Assembly: GCA_963210315.1 (NCBI GenBank)
Contig: OY723314.1
Location: forward strand, 124,001-188,000
DNA from: Rhynchopus euleeides
Lineage: Eukaryota > Euglenozoa > Diplonemea > Diplonemida > Diplonemidae
DNA: 64,000 nucleotides
Reading direction: 5' to 3'
This document shows, piece by piece, positions 41,891 through 52,769 of this stretch (position 1 is the first letter of the stretch; each line of letters begins with the position of its first letter). Position numbers and translations under genes: made by a program. The notes below the pieces were generated by a model that made no database searches, had not been told where the DNA came from, and was given only the letters and a program-made list of their open reading frames with translations.

Positions 41891-42585
41891 AGTGATGTCC
41901 AGACACTGTCTGGACGGGAAGCTCCCCGCAGTGAGTGGTCGGGGGCCGATGTCCAGCCGAGCAGAACGTGGCGCCCGGAGTACCGAGTGTTTGCTCCACT
42001 CAGAGGGGGTTCGATGCAGGACCCCTTCCCAGTCATGATCTCCTCAGTGCCTCCATCGATCCCCTCCGTCAGGGATCTTGCTGTGTGTAACATTAGCACA
42101 AGACCTAAACCCGCATCGCGTACCCATCCTTCGAAACCGTGCGATGTGCAATGTTGTGTTCATGTAGCTAGCTCGGAGAGTGTCTTAGCGAGCCCGCAAG
42201 GCTAGCTATATTTGCACCGTCCAACCAAATCTTGCTCAGCTTCGACTTGGCGCCGAGAGAGTTACGAGCGCTGCCCATAGAATCAGGTGTGCCGGGCGTG
42301 TGTGTCTTTATCAACACACGCAGACTCCTGCATACAGTAGACGGCCTACAGGCGAGGCGGAGTGTGACCTACTGTTGGGGGTGGTGAACTGGTCTGCGAC
42401 GTCATCCTGCTGGTGTGCGACGTCTCCACCTCCTGCGGCACAGGGGGCCTTGTGATCTGGAGCGCTGGGGCAGCGCGGTGCAATGTCGGAGTGCGGACGG
42501 GCCAAGTCCCCCTGCTCCTGTGCATGCAGCGCAGATTTCTTGTTGCTGCGGTCCAGACAGCGGGCCGAGACCGGATGTGATGTCG
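41891..42585. other. Spacer between arrays, no gene seen
   Basis: Contains an inverted copy of the array unit at ~41,878-41,905 and otherwise unique sequence. Confidence 0.4.
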
Positions 42586-43705
42586 GCCCACCCTCGGGAC
42601 ATCACTGCCTGGCTCGGCCCACCCTCTGGACAGGACTGCGTGGCTCGGCCCATTCTCGGGACAGCACTGCCTAGCTCGGCCCACCCTCGGGACAGCACTG
42701 TCTGGCTCGGCCCGTTCTCGGGACAGCACTGTCTGGCTCGGCCCGTTCTCGGGACAGCACTGTCTGGCTCGGCCCATTCTCGGGACAGCACTGTCTGGCT
42801 CGGCCCACCCTTGGGACAGCACTGCCTGGCTCGGCCCATTCTCGGGACAGCACTGCCTAGCTCGGCCCACCCTCGGGACAGCACTGTCTGGCTCGGCCCG
42901 TTCTCGGGACAGCACTGTCTGGCTCGGCCCATTCTCGGGACAGCACTGTCTGGCTCGGCCCATTCTCGGGACAGCACTGTCTGGCTCGGCCCACCCTTGG
43001 GACAGCACTGCCTGGCTCGGCCCATTCTCGGGACAGCACTGCCTAGCTCGGCCCACCCTCGGGACAGCACTGTCTGGCTCGGCCCGTTCTCGGGACAGCA
43101 CTGTCTGGCTCGGCCCATTCTCGGGACAGCACTGTCTGGCTCGGCCCATTCTCGGGACAGCACTGTCTGGCTCGGCCCACCCTTGGGACAGCACTGCCTG
43201 GCTCGGCCCATTCTCGGGACAGCACTGCCTAGCTCGGCCCACCCTCGGGACAGCACTGTCTGGCTCGGCCCGTTCTCGGGACAGCACTGTCTGGCTCGGC
43301 CCATTCTCGGGACAGCACTGTCTGGCTCGGCCCACCCTTGGGACAGCACTGCCTGGCTCGGCCCATTCTCGGGACAGCACTGCCTAGCTCGGCCCACCCT
43401 CGGGACAGCACTGTCTGGCTCGGCCCGTTCTCGGGACAGCACTGTCTGGCTCGGCCCATTCTCGGGACAGCACTGTCTGGCTCGGCCCACCCTTGGGACT
43501 GCACTGCCTGGCTCGGCCCATTCTCGGGACAGCACTGTCTGGCTCGGCCCGTTCTCGGGACAGCACTGTCTGGCTCGGCCCACCCTTGGGACAGCACTGC
43601 CTGGCTCGGCCCATTCTCGGGACATCACTGTCTGGCTCGGCCCACCCTTGGGACAGCACTGTCTGGCTCGGCCCGTTCTCGGGACAGCACTGCCTGGCTC
43701 CGCTT
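42585..43705. repeat. 31-bp satellite GGGACAGCACTGTCTGGCTC, ~36 units
   Basis: The unit CGGGACAGCACTGTCTGGC + TCGGCCCATTCT, with CCACCCT/CCGTTCT variants arranged in a six-unit (186-bp) higher-order pattern seen at 42,671, 42,857, 43,043 and 43,229. Confidence 0.95.
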
Positions 43706-44421
43706 CGTGCCAGCACGAGCACTAGCCGTTGCTCCTGCATTGCCCCAGGCGGCCAGCTCCCATCTTGGCTTGGCCCAGGATGACAGGTTGATCTCAATGT
43801 TTACCCGTGACACGGGCCCCGCCGTGCCTTCTCGTCCTGTGAGGGCTGAACAATGCACAGGGACCGCTCGACATTATTTTTTGGGTCCAAATGCGTGCTC
43901 CCAGCTAGGGGCCACCCAACTCCCCGCCCTTTTTTTTGCCTCCGATTTGGCCCATTTTCGGCCCATTTTGCCCTGCACCAGCCTGCACTTTTTTGCACCG
44001 GCTAGCGAAGACCCCCTTAAGAAATCAGTAAGAAATCTTTAAGAAATAGCCCTTTCGGCATTACATTAAGACGTCTTAAGAAATTTCGAGATTTCTTAAC
44101 ATTTCTTGCAAGATCTTTGTCATACCATGTCTGGGGATTTTTTATTGGGAGATGTCTCGCACTCATGTGCCCTCGGACGGATGTGTCCTTTTTTGGGGGG
44201 ATTTCCCTCGAAAAATACTACGAGAAACACTCGGCCTCGATGCTGTGAGTGTTGCATTGGACGTTTAAAAGATAAGGCGTTGTGTGTGCGCCAAACCGGG
44301 TGAACAAACCTCACGTGGTTTGGCTGATGAAGGTTGGTGTGAATGTGCGCACAGTCATAACAACAAGGCAAGGTAGATTGTGTTTGTCACCCAAAGCGCT
44401 GCCAACTATCTTTTTCACTGT

Positions 44422-44525
44422 GGGGGTCTTCGCTACCGGATGGTCGTCAGTGCATCTTGGTGTATTTGCTGTTGAAATAGTGAAAACTGACGAAGATTGA
44501 CGAAGAATAACGACCAGCGAAGACC
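44422..44525. repeat. ~104-bp miniature element with GGGGGTCTTCGCT ends
   Basis: GGTCTTCGCT (44,425-44,434) is inverted at 44,516-44,525, and GGTCG is matched further in on both sides. The same ends occur at 40,152-40,164 and 44,004-44,016 within the neighbouring element, so it may be a short relative. Confidence 0.55.
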
Positions 44526-45659
44526 CTCTGTGACAACCTTCTTGTTGTGTGTGGTCTTGTCCCAAAAAGAGAACTCGTCCAGCCAGTGGGTCGTAACAAG
44601 CGACACTCACACCTTGCCATTTTGTAAGTTCGGCGTAGCCAACTCAGGAAACTTTTCACCGTGCGGATCCTTGCGAACACTTCACACGCCCGGCAGGTTG
44701 GTGGGGTGTTCTGTGTTCGAAGAAGTTCGACTGTCGTTGCACCGTCACACCCCACTCACCCATCCCACCCCGCCACCAGAGATCACACTCCAGAAGATGG
44801 GTTGTTCTTTTGCGGTGGTTTGATGGTGGTGTCGAAAGCAATTCGCGCAAGATACTGAACGACGCACAACACTTTTCACCCAGAAAAGGGGGGGTTTGGC
44901 CCTTCAATGAAAACCTGCCACACAGCCGCTCAGGCCTTGCGATGCTCAAGTGCCGGTTGGACCCCTATGTCCTTCAGGCCCCAAAGCAGGCAACGATATG
45001 GGATCAACCTCACAGGGGTGAACAACAGGGTGAACAAGGCACGGGTTTACACTGCAACCTCAAGGACTGGCGACACCTCTCCCACAGTCTGCGGCACTCT
45101 GCCGTGGCGACAAGGCTTCCTGTCACGGGAGATCGCTGCGTGGATGAACGTGGCACCACCCGTGTGCTCGGCAGGTTGTTTCGGCACCTGCTTTCTCCGT
45201 GTCATGCTTTTCGTGAGCGTGTCAGGGATTGTTGGCACACGCTGGGGAGGGTTTCACATGATGACATAACATACATCAGAAGCACACACCCACGTGGCGC
45301 TATCCTTGGCAGGACTTTGAAGTGCCGCCTTGATATCCTTGTTGGATAGAACCCTCATATCACACCCTCACTCAGCTGACGAAAACCTAGGAAAAAACGA
45401 GTGTAGGATAGCGGGCCCGGTTACTCACGGTATGGACCCTCGGGGCCAGGCTGCGATACCAGCACGCGAACCCAAATTGCAATACGAAAACCTGAGATTT
45501 CTGGCTGATTTGGCCATGTACCCAGGTCCTCAGCAGGAGCTAGATATTCGCGGTCCCATTTTAGGGCAACGAATGGGCTCAAAATTCATAAATTCCTTTG
45601 AAAACGGACCCAAATGTCCAAAATAGGCCCACCCCAAAAAATTTTTTCGAAAAGGTCCC

Positions 45660-46165
45660 TCCACAGAATTTCTCAGAATTTTCCAGATTTCTCAGATTTT
45701 CCAGAATTCCGACAGAATTCTCAGAATTTTCCAGATTTTCTCAGATTTTTCAGATTTTGGCATTCTGGCCCGGATTTTTGCAGAAATATTTCGATGAGCC
45801 ATTTTAGGGCTCAAAATGGGCTCAAAATTCAAAAATTCCTTTGAAAATGGGTCCAAATGTCCAAAATAGGCCCCCCCACAGATTTTCCAGAATTCTGACA
45901 GAATTTCTCAGAATTTTCTAGATTTCTCAGATTTTCCAGAATTCTGAGAAATCTGGAAAAATCTGGAAAAATCTGTCCAGAATCTGGCCAGATTTTTTCC
46001 AGAATTCTCAGATTTTTCCAGATTTCTCAGAATTTCCAGAATTCTGAAAAATCTGGAAAAATCTGTCCAGAATCTGGACAGATTTTCTCAGATTTTGAAA
46101 ATTCTGAAAAATCTGGAATCCCCAGAATCTGCCAGAATCTGTGAAATTCTGGCAGAAATCTGTCA
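45660..46165. repeat. Right word-rich end of the large TIR element
   Basis: Dozens of TCAGAATTTTCCAGA / AATCTGGAAAAATCTG words, in both directions, matching those at 38,378-38,545. Confidence 0.8.
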
Positions 46166-46172
46166 AACCATG

Positions 46173-47632
46173 TAGAAGGAGGAGGAAATGCGCCGCAATG
46201 CCCTCGCCCGGCACCCCGTTGCGAGCACACCCATACATCCCATTGGTTTGTTTCCCCCGAGTGTCACCGCCCCCCCTCCCCCTCCCCCTCCCCCCCGCCT
46301 TTCCATCTCAATCGCAATCAGATCCAGCGCATCACCCAACCCTCCGCAGCCTCTCACGGCCACCCCGCAAGATTCACGGGCACCCTTCAGAGAATCCGAC
46401 CGCAAAATAATTAAACGTTTCCGGGAGGGTTCTCTCGGTGTCTGAACTGCTTCAGAGTGAGCAGTGTGTTTTGAGACCGCAACATTAACGCCCCCGCACC
46501 TGCCCCCCCCCTCCCCCCCTCACCGACTCATCACGGCAAGGCCCTCTTAACAGGGGCCACGTGACACGTGCCTCTCCTGCACACGAACACACTGGTTTCT
46601 GTCATCCGAATCTCCCTACTCCACCCCTACGTTTTCTCTCCGTCCCTCCCCGCCCACCCCACCCGTCGCTTCGCCATCCCTGTAAATTCGAGGCTGTGTT
46701 GTGTTGTGTTGTGGTTTTCTCGTCGGCTGATGTGAGAGGGCCCAATATTTTGACATGACCTCAGAGAGACACACGTGCCGTGGAGCGTGGTAATGCTTGC
46801 ATTGCCCCGTGGCTCAGGGGGAAGGGGCTTGGGCAGCGGCACGGTGTACAGGGAGATTTGCACAGAGTGCAAATGAGAGAGAGAGAGTGGGGGAAGAGAG
46901 AGGCAGAGACGGGGCTTCTGTGTACAGGCGAACCTATGAACTGCTTCGGCATGTAGAACAACAGAGTCCAGAGGATTCGCTCGAGAGGGCAACTTGAAGA
47001 ACATGAAGAGCTTCACTCTGCGTGTTCTCCTCGAACGATTTCAATGTCACAAGTCACCGTCTCTTGCGGTGGGAGGAGGCGCGATCACAACGGGAGCTTT
47101 GAGCCTGGCAGCTGTTGGAGGCTGGCCTGGTTGGCAGCCCTGGCAGGCCTGGCCTGTTGTTCCCCTGCCTGTGCTGTTCAGCGATGATGCAACGTGTGTC
47201 GCCCTGGAGGCGAAGGCTGCACAGCGGGGCAGGGGCCAGGCCAGGGGAGGGGGGCGAGTGCACAGTGACAGTTGGCGCAGAGCGTGTCCGAGCTCCCCAA
47301 GGGATGAGAGCAGTCACGCGAAGCCAGATACGGTTGTTGCAAGTGTGTGTGCCACGACGTTGACGCACTGCAGAGAGCAAGTCCTCACCCCACACCCCCA
47401 CTGAGGCACCCCGCCCCCGCACGTCCCTGGGCAATCGCCTTGTCGAGCACACCACAGGCATGCGTCTTGAGGGATGCTCAGTTGCATAAGTTTTTATTTC
47501 CTCGCCCAAGTATCCGTTAGCCGACCGCCTCCTTCTTGCAGGCACCACCACGCTTTTGAGAGGTTTGTGAAGGACGCACCCAACACCACACCACCCCCAT
47601 GACCGCTTCACAGACACAACACAGACGAGACA
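46173..47632. other. Upstream region of oxidase copy 2
   Basis: From ~46,690 on it is homologous to the copy-3 upstream (51,870-52,560), including GGAGCTTTGAGCCT and GGCAGGCCTGGCCTGTTG. A long antisense frame here and through the gene is a codon-bias shadow. A possible trans-splice acceptor CTTCACAG lies ~20 bp before the start codon. Confidence 0.5.
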
Positions 47633-49636
47633 ATGATGCGTACCTTTGCAGCGCTCGTTGTGCTGCCGGCCTACCTGGCGATGGCACAGGACTTCCCGAT
47701 GTGCTCGGTGGAGAGCCCGTCGTGCCCTGACGGGCTGCACTGCGACTACGTGGCGAAGCGGTGCTACCACGCGCCGCGCCAGCTGGGGGAGGCGTGTGGG
47801 ATCGAGTCGCTGCGCGGGTGTGCGGAGTACGACGGCAACACGACACACCCCCTTGAGTGCTCCACGTGGTGCGGGGTGTGTGTCCTGAAGGACGAGCTTG
47901 CGCGTCGTGAGGCGGGAGCGAAGGCAGCGCTTGCCAACAGGGAACGCCACATGAAGCGCGTGCACGCAAACGCGGAGCGGTGCGGGCTGACCAGCAACAT
48001 CACTTTCATGAACTTCGAGGAGACGATTGTGTCGACAATGCCGATTGTGTACCCGCACAACGACGCGCAGCTGCGTGGGTTCCTTGCCGTGATCGCGAAG
48101 AACGGCTGCACGGCACGCCCTGTGGGTGCGACACACAGCAGCTCGCCTGTCATTGCATCCGCTTCGGAGAACGCCACCGTCGGGATTTCGCTTGCGGAGT
48201 ACATCCCCGACGATGCCGCATGGGCTGGCGTCCTGAACGAGAAGGCCAGCACTGTGAAGGCCCCTGCCGGCTGGTCCCTGTTCCAGCTGTACGAGCTGGC
48301 CCGCCCGCACGGCTACTTCCTCCCGACGCAGACGGCAGGTCCCATCTTCACGCTTGCGGGGATTGTGACGAACACAGTGCACGGAGGGGTGTTCAACGCC
48401 GGGTTCCTGAGCGAGTACGTGCGGTCGCTGCGTGTGGCGGTGTGGACTGCTGCAGGTGACATGGCCGTGCGTGTGATCACCAGCGAGGCGGAGCTGCGCC
48501 ACTGGCGCAACAGCTTCGGGATGCTGGGGCTGATCACGGGTGTGGAGTTCCACATGGAGAAGCGTGACGGGTTCATTGTCAGCACAGCGCGCCACCACTT
48601 CAAGGACTTCACACGCGATGCTGTCGACCAGTACTTCCAGGACCTGGAGAAGGACTACATCTACTCCGAGTCTTTCTTCAACCCCTACAGGAAGGAGATT
48701 AACTCCGTGCTGTTCCAGAAGGGCAAGGTTGTGCCGGATGCGTGCAACGCTGTGGTGGACTCGTCGTGCACGTGGGACTACCCGAAGGCGAGGTGCAACG
48801 ACGAGACCTGCTGCCACTACCAGTACAAGTTCGGGGACATCAACCTGTCGCAGAGCTGCCGTGCCATCTACACCCCGCAGAAGTCGATGGCTGAGATGAA
48901 GACTGCCTACAAGGGGCTGGACAGCGCCATGAGCAAGGTTCCGTACTTCGGTGCCCCGGACCTCCCCCCGACACAGAACGCAGAGATCTGCATCCTCGAG
49001 TGGGCTGACAAGATCAAGATGGGGACGGCACTGGAGACTGTGCTTGAGCTTGCCTTCTACGACAAGACAAACGGGATCATCGACTCGCAGGTGGTGCAGA
49101 ACGGGGAGGACGTGAACGATGGGTTCTACCTGCGTGCAGTGCCCCACGGCATCAAGCTGATGGCGTACTTCGTGCCGCGTGAGAACCTGTTCGACATGCT
49201 GAGCATCATCCGTGAGGCCTACATCGAGGTGTCAGAGAAGACTGGGATCAAGCAGCTGGGCAACGCCGAGTTCCGGTTCCTCAACATCACAGACAAGATG
49301 ACGCTGCTGCCGACTGGTGCCCTCTCGGGTCAGCCGAAGACGGGGCAGTACGTCAACTGCGAGATGGTCTTCAACGTGTACCCTGGGGGCGACCACTCGT
49401 GGGCGACCACCCTCTACAAGTACGAGCAGAAGATGCGGCAGCTGGACGGTTTCCTGCACACCGGCAAGAGCTTCTGCTACGACCTGGACTCGAACGGTGA
49501 GATGAAGCCGTACCAGAACACCTCGTGCATCAAGGCCATCTTCAACGACGAGCAGAAGGCTACCTTCCAGACCTACCGTGCGTCCTCCGACCCTCTCACG
49601 CTGTTCGGTGGGGGTGCAGCCCTCGAGTTCTTCTAG
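47633..49636 (+). CDS. Secreted FAD-linked oxidase, copy 2
   Basis: 667 aa, same architecture as copy 1 (signal peptide, Cys-rich module, FAD-binding domain, Cys-bearing C-terminal lobe). It differs from copy 1 at position 104 (Glu for Ala) and in one patch, residues ~472-487, where it has ELAFYDKTNGIIDSQV against EFAFFDRTFLAIDSEV in copies 1 and 3. Elsewhere the two are essentially identical, so either gene conversion or very recent duplication applies. The 3' UTR (after 49,636) differs from the other copies for ~90 bp. Confidence 0.85.
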   Translation: MMRTFAALVVLPAYLAMAQDFPMCSVESPSCPDGLHCDYVAKRCYHAPRQLGEACGIESLRGCAEYDGNTTHPLECSTWCGVCVLKDELARREAGAKAALANRERHMKRVHANAERCGLTSNITFMNFEETIVSTMPIVYPHNDAQLRGFLAVIAKNGCTARPVGATHSSSPVIASASENATVGISLAEYIPDDAAWAGVLNEKASTVKAPAGWSLFQLYELARPHGYFLPTQTAGPIFTLAGIVTNTVHGGVFNAGFLSEYVRSLRVAVWTAAGDMAVRVITSEAELRHWRNSFGMLGLITGVEFHMEKRDGFIVSTARHHFKDFTRDAVDQYFQDLEKDYIYSESFFNPYRKEINSVLFQKGKVVPDACNAVVDSSCTWDYPKARCNDETCCHYQYKFGDINLSQSCRAIYTPQKSMAEMKTAYKGLDSAMSKVPYFGAPDLPPTQNAEICILEWADKIKMGTALETVLELAFYDKTNGIIDSQVVQNGEDVNDGFYLRAVPHGIKLMAYFVPRENLFDMLSIIREAYIEVSEKTGIKQLGNAEFRFLNITDKMTLLPTGALSGQPKTGQYVNCEMVFNVYPGGDHSWATTLYKYEQKMRQLDGFLHTGKSFCYDLDSNGEMKPYQNTSCIKAIFNDEQKATFQTYRASSDPLTLFGGGAALEFF

Positions 49637-52600
49637 AGAGAGAGTCTTCTGGAGGATGTTGAGTGACAGTCACCAGACACCACACACTGCCAGATGCGAA
49701 GCCTTTTCTTCATTGAGTCGATTCACAGCTTTTTCTGCTGTCATCTGCTGATTCGAATCCCCCCCCACTAACATCTCAAGCCCACTTCTATCGAGACTTC
49801 CCTGAAACAATGGCACGAACATGGCGAGGTGTCAAGAAGTGAGAAGAGTGCCGGTCTTGCCACTCTTTTTGTGTGAAGTGCTTCTTGTCATCTGTCCGAT
49901 GTTTTGTGACCAACCCGTGACCCCACGTGCCCTCCCCGCCTCCCGTGTTGCGTGTGTTGCGTTGCGTGTGCTTTGTAACGGAGCGCGGGTTCATGTCAGA
50001 ATGCTTCCCCATCACACCCCCACCCACCCACCCACCATGCACCCCTTCCCCCCCGTGTGTATGTCTCTCGTTTTGCACTCTCTTCCCCTTCCCACCTTCG
50101 CGTGACCACACCCCTCTCAGTTGATGTGTCTCCCGATGTGGCGTGCTTTTGTGCGGAGGCTGCACGTCAGCCAGGCTCGTTCCCAAGTCGCAGGACCTGA
50201 GCTGCCTGGTTTCCCGGCCCAGCGTCTCCCAGGCGACTGTCTGGGCTGTGGTTGTGGTGCATGCTTTTCTGCCCTTTTCTGAACTTTGCGGCTGGGTCCA
50301 GTCGGCCAGTGAGGTCACCACGTGTTCAGCTTCCAGCTTGCGCAACCCAGGCTGGGGTACAGGATGTCGGGTGGACAACGGTCGCAAAGTTGTTGTTGTT
50401 GTGTGTCACTCTGAGGCGTGTCTATGTATCACAGGCATACAGCTTGTTCCCTGTGTTTGCGTCTGTCTCCCTGCGTGTTTTCATGCCCTGTCCTGCTGAT
50501 ACATATGTGCTGGCTGTGACCTCTTTGAGGCTTCAGCTCGCCCTACATGCATAAACACCCTTCTCGAATCCCCCTACACTATCACCGTCGAAAGGAGTCC
50601 CGCTTTGTGCACAGCAGTGCCGTCACGGAAGGAGACGGCCTTGTCTCTCGTGAGATGAGCTGAATTGTTTATGACTTCATGTTTCACCGATGGCGCCATA
50701 TTTGTTTTCGCCGCGATCACATCCCCGAGCCCAAGCGTGTTTCCCACTTGCGTTCCGTTCTTGTTGTTTCATTCCCGCTCCGAAAGCTGTGGTGGTTGAT
50801 GGACTCGATCTGGTCCAGAGGGGCACTGAGCTCCATATCGTTTCCGAGACTCTCCACAGCTTGAAGGTCGTTCCCCTCGGGGCAGCCCTGCCCCAGAGGG
50901 AAGGAGGAGGTGCCAGAAGCAACGGCAAACCACCGCCGCCTCGAAGCAGACACGCATCAGGCAGCAAGGGCGCACCCCTCCTGGGGCGGTGTGGGCCCTG
51001 CCCGCGGTCCACAGAGCAAGTGTGCAGACTGTCCTCTCGGCAATCTGCTGTGTTCCGGACCCTTCCCCCCCCCCCCCTCCCTCTCCCCCCCTCCCCTCCC
51101 ACCCCCTCCTCCCCACCCGCCACCCGCCACTCCCTGTGCCTGTGTGTGCCGCGATGCAGTGTGCTGGGGGTGCGTGCATGTCCAGCACCCCCGCCGACAC
51201 TCCATGAGGTCTCCCTAAGCAACGGAAATGCGCCTGTCGCCCGCACCACGACGAGAAGGATGCTGCGCACATTCCGGAAGCTTCGGCGGCTTGCACCGCT
51301 ATTGTGTTGTTGTTGTTGTTATTCACCTTTTGCTGACCTCTTATAGCGACGACTCATCGTGGTCTGAGCTGCGGTGCCGAGGACGGTGTGTTATTGGTGG
51401 ATTTCCCCCCCTTCATAGGTGAACGCGCGCCTCACATGTTTCTGTTGTTGTTGGCCTCCCACTGTGTGCGTTTCAACAGTGTCAGCTGTCTTGTGGGCAA
51501 CACACGGTGGAATGCACCGAAGTGCACCATTTTCGGCACCGCTGCGACAACCCAACCCCAACCCATTCATCCCTCCTGGTTCTCTGAATCCCACGATGCA
51601 GGAAAGCTGTTTTGTAGCAGTTTCGTTTGGTTTCGGGCGCCATGCCCCCCGAACATTCTTCACAAAGAGATTCCTGTGGCCGCGGCGCAATGTTCAGGTT
51701 TCGGGTGGGACGGGCTCTGGGCCTTGTGAATCAAGCTCGTGGCAGTGCCCCGTCTTCCTTCCTCCCAACACGCTCTATCACCCCCCCCGCCCACCCACCC
51801 ACCCCCCTACGTTTCACCCCTCCCTCCCACCCCGCCCCCCACCTGTTGCTTCGACAGCCCTGTTCTGTTCGAGGCTGTGTGCCGTGGTTATCTCGTTGGG
51901 TGCTCCCAGGAATTTTTGGCATGGACTGAGAGAGAGACACGTCCCGTCCAGCTAGGTAAGGCTTGCGTTGCTTCGTGGCTCCGGAGGAAGGGCCTTGGGC
52001 GGCACGCTGGGCTCAGCAGGGGGAAGCCAGATTGATAGAGAAGAGAGAGCTTCACTCTGCGTGGCATGTCGAACAACAGAGTCCAGAGGAGTCGCTCGAG
52101 AGGGCAACTTGAAGAACAGGAAGAGCTTCACTCTGCGCGCTCTGCCTGACAGAGTTGGGCGAGACGGAGGCGTGTCTCTGCAGGACGGGAGCTTTGAGCC
52201 TCGCGGCTGTTGGAGGCTGGCCTGGTTGGCAGCCCTGGCAGGCCTGGCCTGTTGCTCCCCTGCCTGTGCTGTTCAGCGATGATGCAACGTGTGTCGCCCT
52301 GGAGGCGAGGGCTGCACAGCGGGGCAGGGGCCAGGCCAGGGGAGGGGGGCGAGCGCACAGTGACAGTTGGCGCAGAGCGTGTCCGAGCTCCCCAAGGGAT
52401 GAGAGCAGTCACGCGAAGCCAGATACGGCTGTTGCAAGTGTGTGTGCCACGACGTTGACGCACTGCAGAGCAAGTCCTCACCCCATGCACCCCCACTGAG
52501 GCACCCCGCCCCCGCACGTTCCTGGGCAATCGCCTTGTCGAGCACACCACAGGCAGGCGTCTTGAGGGATGCTCAGTTGCACCCACTTGCTGTTTGCTCA

Positions 52601-52769
52601 GCCGACGGCTCAGCTGCCATTTTACAATGCAACGGGGGCACAGACAGTTATGCTCAGCCGAGGGCCCGTTTGGCGACTGCCCTCCTGTTGTTGCAGCCCC
52701 CCTGCATCGTTTCCACCCAACACCACACCACCCCCATGACCGCTTCACAGACACAACACAGACGAGACA
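49637..52769. other. Spacer between oxidase copies 2 and 3
   Basis: Shorter version of the unit spacer: 3' flank (49,780-50,095), the 35,170-type block (50,096-50,470), the conserved pyrimidine block (50,870-51,290), then the copy-3 upstream region (51,840-52,769). A coding-like stretch at ~50,790-50,875 (AVVVDGLDLVQRGTELHIV) ends at the start of the conserved block; it is not recognised. No other gene is seen. Confidence 0.5.
50870..51290. repeat. Conserved unit block with pyrimidine tract, copy 2
   Basis: Matches 37,446-37,860 and 58,329-58,750 almost throughout, though the sequence immediately upstream is unrelated in this copy. The junction at ~50,868 therefore marks a recombination or exon boundary. 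Confidence 0.75.

Larger units (their letters stand above)
39884..44129. mobile_element. 4.2-kb nested TIR element (CATGRTATGAC ends) with three 31-bp arrays
   Basis: CATGATATGACAAAGGTCTT at 39,884 and the inverted CATGGTATGACAAAGATCTT ending at 44,129; flanks TCTGGG (39,878-39,883; 44,130-44,135). Subterminal words are CTTAAGAAAT types (39,900-40,140; 44,015-44,105). Inside, GGGGGTCTTCGCT at 40,152-40,164 and its complement at 44,004-44,016 may mark yet another nested element holding the arrays. Confidence 0.85.
38367..46172. mobile_element. Large TIR element (CATGGTTT ends, 6-bp duplication) with nested insertion
   Basis: CATGGTTT-ACAGA-TTCTG-CAGAA (one-base differences between blocks) starts at 38,367 and is inverted at the right end, 46,172. 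The flanks are TAGAAG (38,361-38,366; 46,173-46,178). Both ends are packed with the word CAGAATTCTGA and relatives (38,378-38,545; 45,660-46,165). Without the nested 4.2-kb element it is about 3.6 kb. Short open segments at 44,280-44,820 and 44,930-45,350 are not recognised. Confidence 0.85.

Noticed and set aside
41026..42099. 357-aa minus-strand frame across the 41-42 kb array
   Set aside because: Built almost entirely from the 31-bp repeat; the tail outside it has no recognisable domain.
11727..43705. CRISPR-like arrays
   Set aside because: Units are directly contiguous with no unique spacers, in a eukaryotic context, and no cas genes are near. They are satellites.
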